DNA from: an uncultured Clostridia bacterium
Lineage (GTDB): Bacteria > Bacillota > Clostridia > Oscillospirales > CAG-272
Length of the DNA: 14,106 nucleotides
Direction of reading: 5' to 3'
Assembly (NCBI GenBank): GCA_904501865.1
Contig: CAJGCF010000042.1
Location: 1 to 14,106, forward strand
Shown here: in pieces, positions 13,939 to 14,106 of the stretch
How the letters are laid out: every line of letters starts with the position of its first letter
Position numbering within the stretch: the first letter of the stretch is position 1
Notes under the pieces: generated by a model
The model's database searches: none
Told to the model about the DNA's origin: nothing
Seen by the model: the letters and a program-made list of their open reading frames with translations, nothing else
Position numbers and translations under genes: made by a program

Positions 13939-14106
13939 GCCGAAATTAAATATCGCGGGGTAGAGCAGCTTGGTAGCTCGTTGGGTGAACGAGCAAAAAC
14001 GATTGAGTATCGTTTTTGCGAAGTGATACCGCACAAAGCAAGGAGATTTCAAGCAAGCCTGCGAAGCGAAGAAAGCGACTATGCGCCTGCGGCGGCGCGT
14101 AGCGAT
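13939..14106 (+). repeat. 205-bp tandem unit, copy 2 (cut by window end)
   Basis: The first 168 bases repeat copy 1 exactly 205 bp downstream, with two differences, both in the tRNA-derived segment. At those two bases copy 2 has the sequence expected of a normal clostridial initiator tRNA (GGTAGCTCGTTGGG), so copy 2 may be closer to the ancestral tRNA. The unit is truncated by the end of the window. Confidence 0.8.

Noticed and set aside
13457..14052. Minus-strand open frames of 103-124 codons
   Set aside because: One contains the translation of the complement of tRNA-Leu (GDRSRTGT...), a well-known annotation artefact. The other is the complement of the tRNA-derived repeats.

Overview
The window looks like a chromosomal stretch from a Gram-positive, low-to-mid GC Firmicute, probably an anaerobic gut-type clostridium. 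This rests on consensus housekeeping promoters (TTGACA/TATAAT with 17-bp spacers), GGAG-type ribosome binding sites, intrinsic terminators with T-tracts, a glycine riboswitch with a transcriptional platform, a meso-diaminopimelate dehydrogenase and a TMEM164/YwaF-type membrane protein. No phage, plasmid, transposase or CRISPR genes are visible. The genus cannot be fixed from sequence alone.

Layout, left to right. 1-216: two tandem 108-bp tRNA-like repeats. 334-1167 (+): a YwaF/TMEM164-type integral membrane protein. 1288-2040 (+): a ZIP metal transporter. These face a convergent two-gene ABC metal transporter (2128-3881, -; ATPase then permease, no binding protein in the window), with a shared bidirectional terminator between them. 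4234-5220 (+): meso-diaminopimelate dehydrogenase behind a long structured leader. 5442-6254 (-): a second, diverged YwaF/TMEM164-type protein. 6393-8044 (+): promoter, glycine riboswitch, terminator and an alanine/glycine:sodium symporter. 8091-10728 (-): an operon of a HAD hydrolase followed by a family 3 glycoside hydrolase. 10885-13114 (-): an operon of an SLC45/GPH-like MFS transporter and a membrane-anchored glycerophosphodiester phosphodiesterase. 13591-13679 (+): tRNA-Leu(TAA) with a perfect promoter. 13734-14106: tandem 205-bp units, each starting with the 5' half of an initiator tRNA.

Themes. Most genes are membrane transport or envelope/cell-wall metabolism: two types of divalent metal uptake, DAP synthesis, possible amino-sugar glycoside turnover, lipid head-group hydrolysis, and amino-acid symport under glycine control. 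Each transcription unit has a recognisable promoter, and most have a terminator.

The most unusual observations are: (1) one composite structured 5' leader, with fixed ends and a variable interior, placed between promoter and start codon of two unrelated genes (DAP dehydrogenase and the MFS transporter); (2) tandem tRNA-derived repeats at both edges of the window; (3) two paralogs of an uncharacterised membrane family sharing a candidate Cys/His pair; and (4) a 12-bp alternative helix in the glycine riboswitch that predicts an OFF switch.
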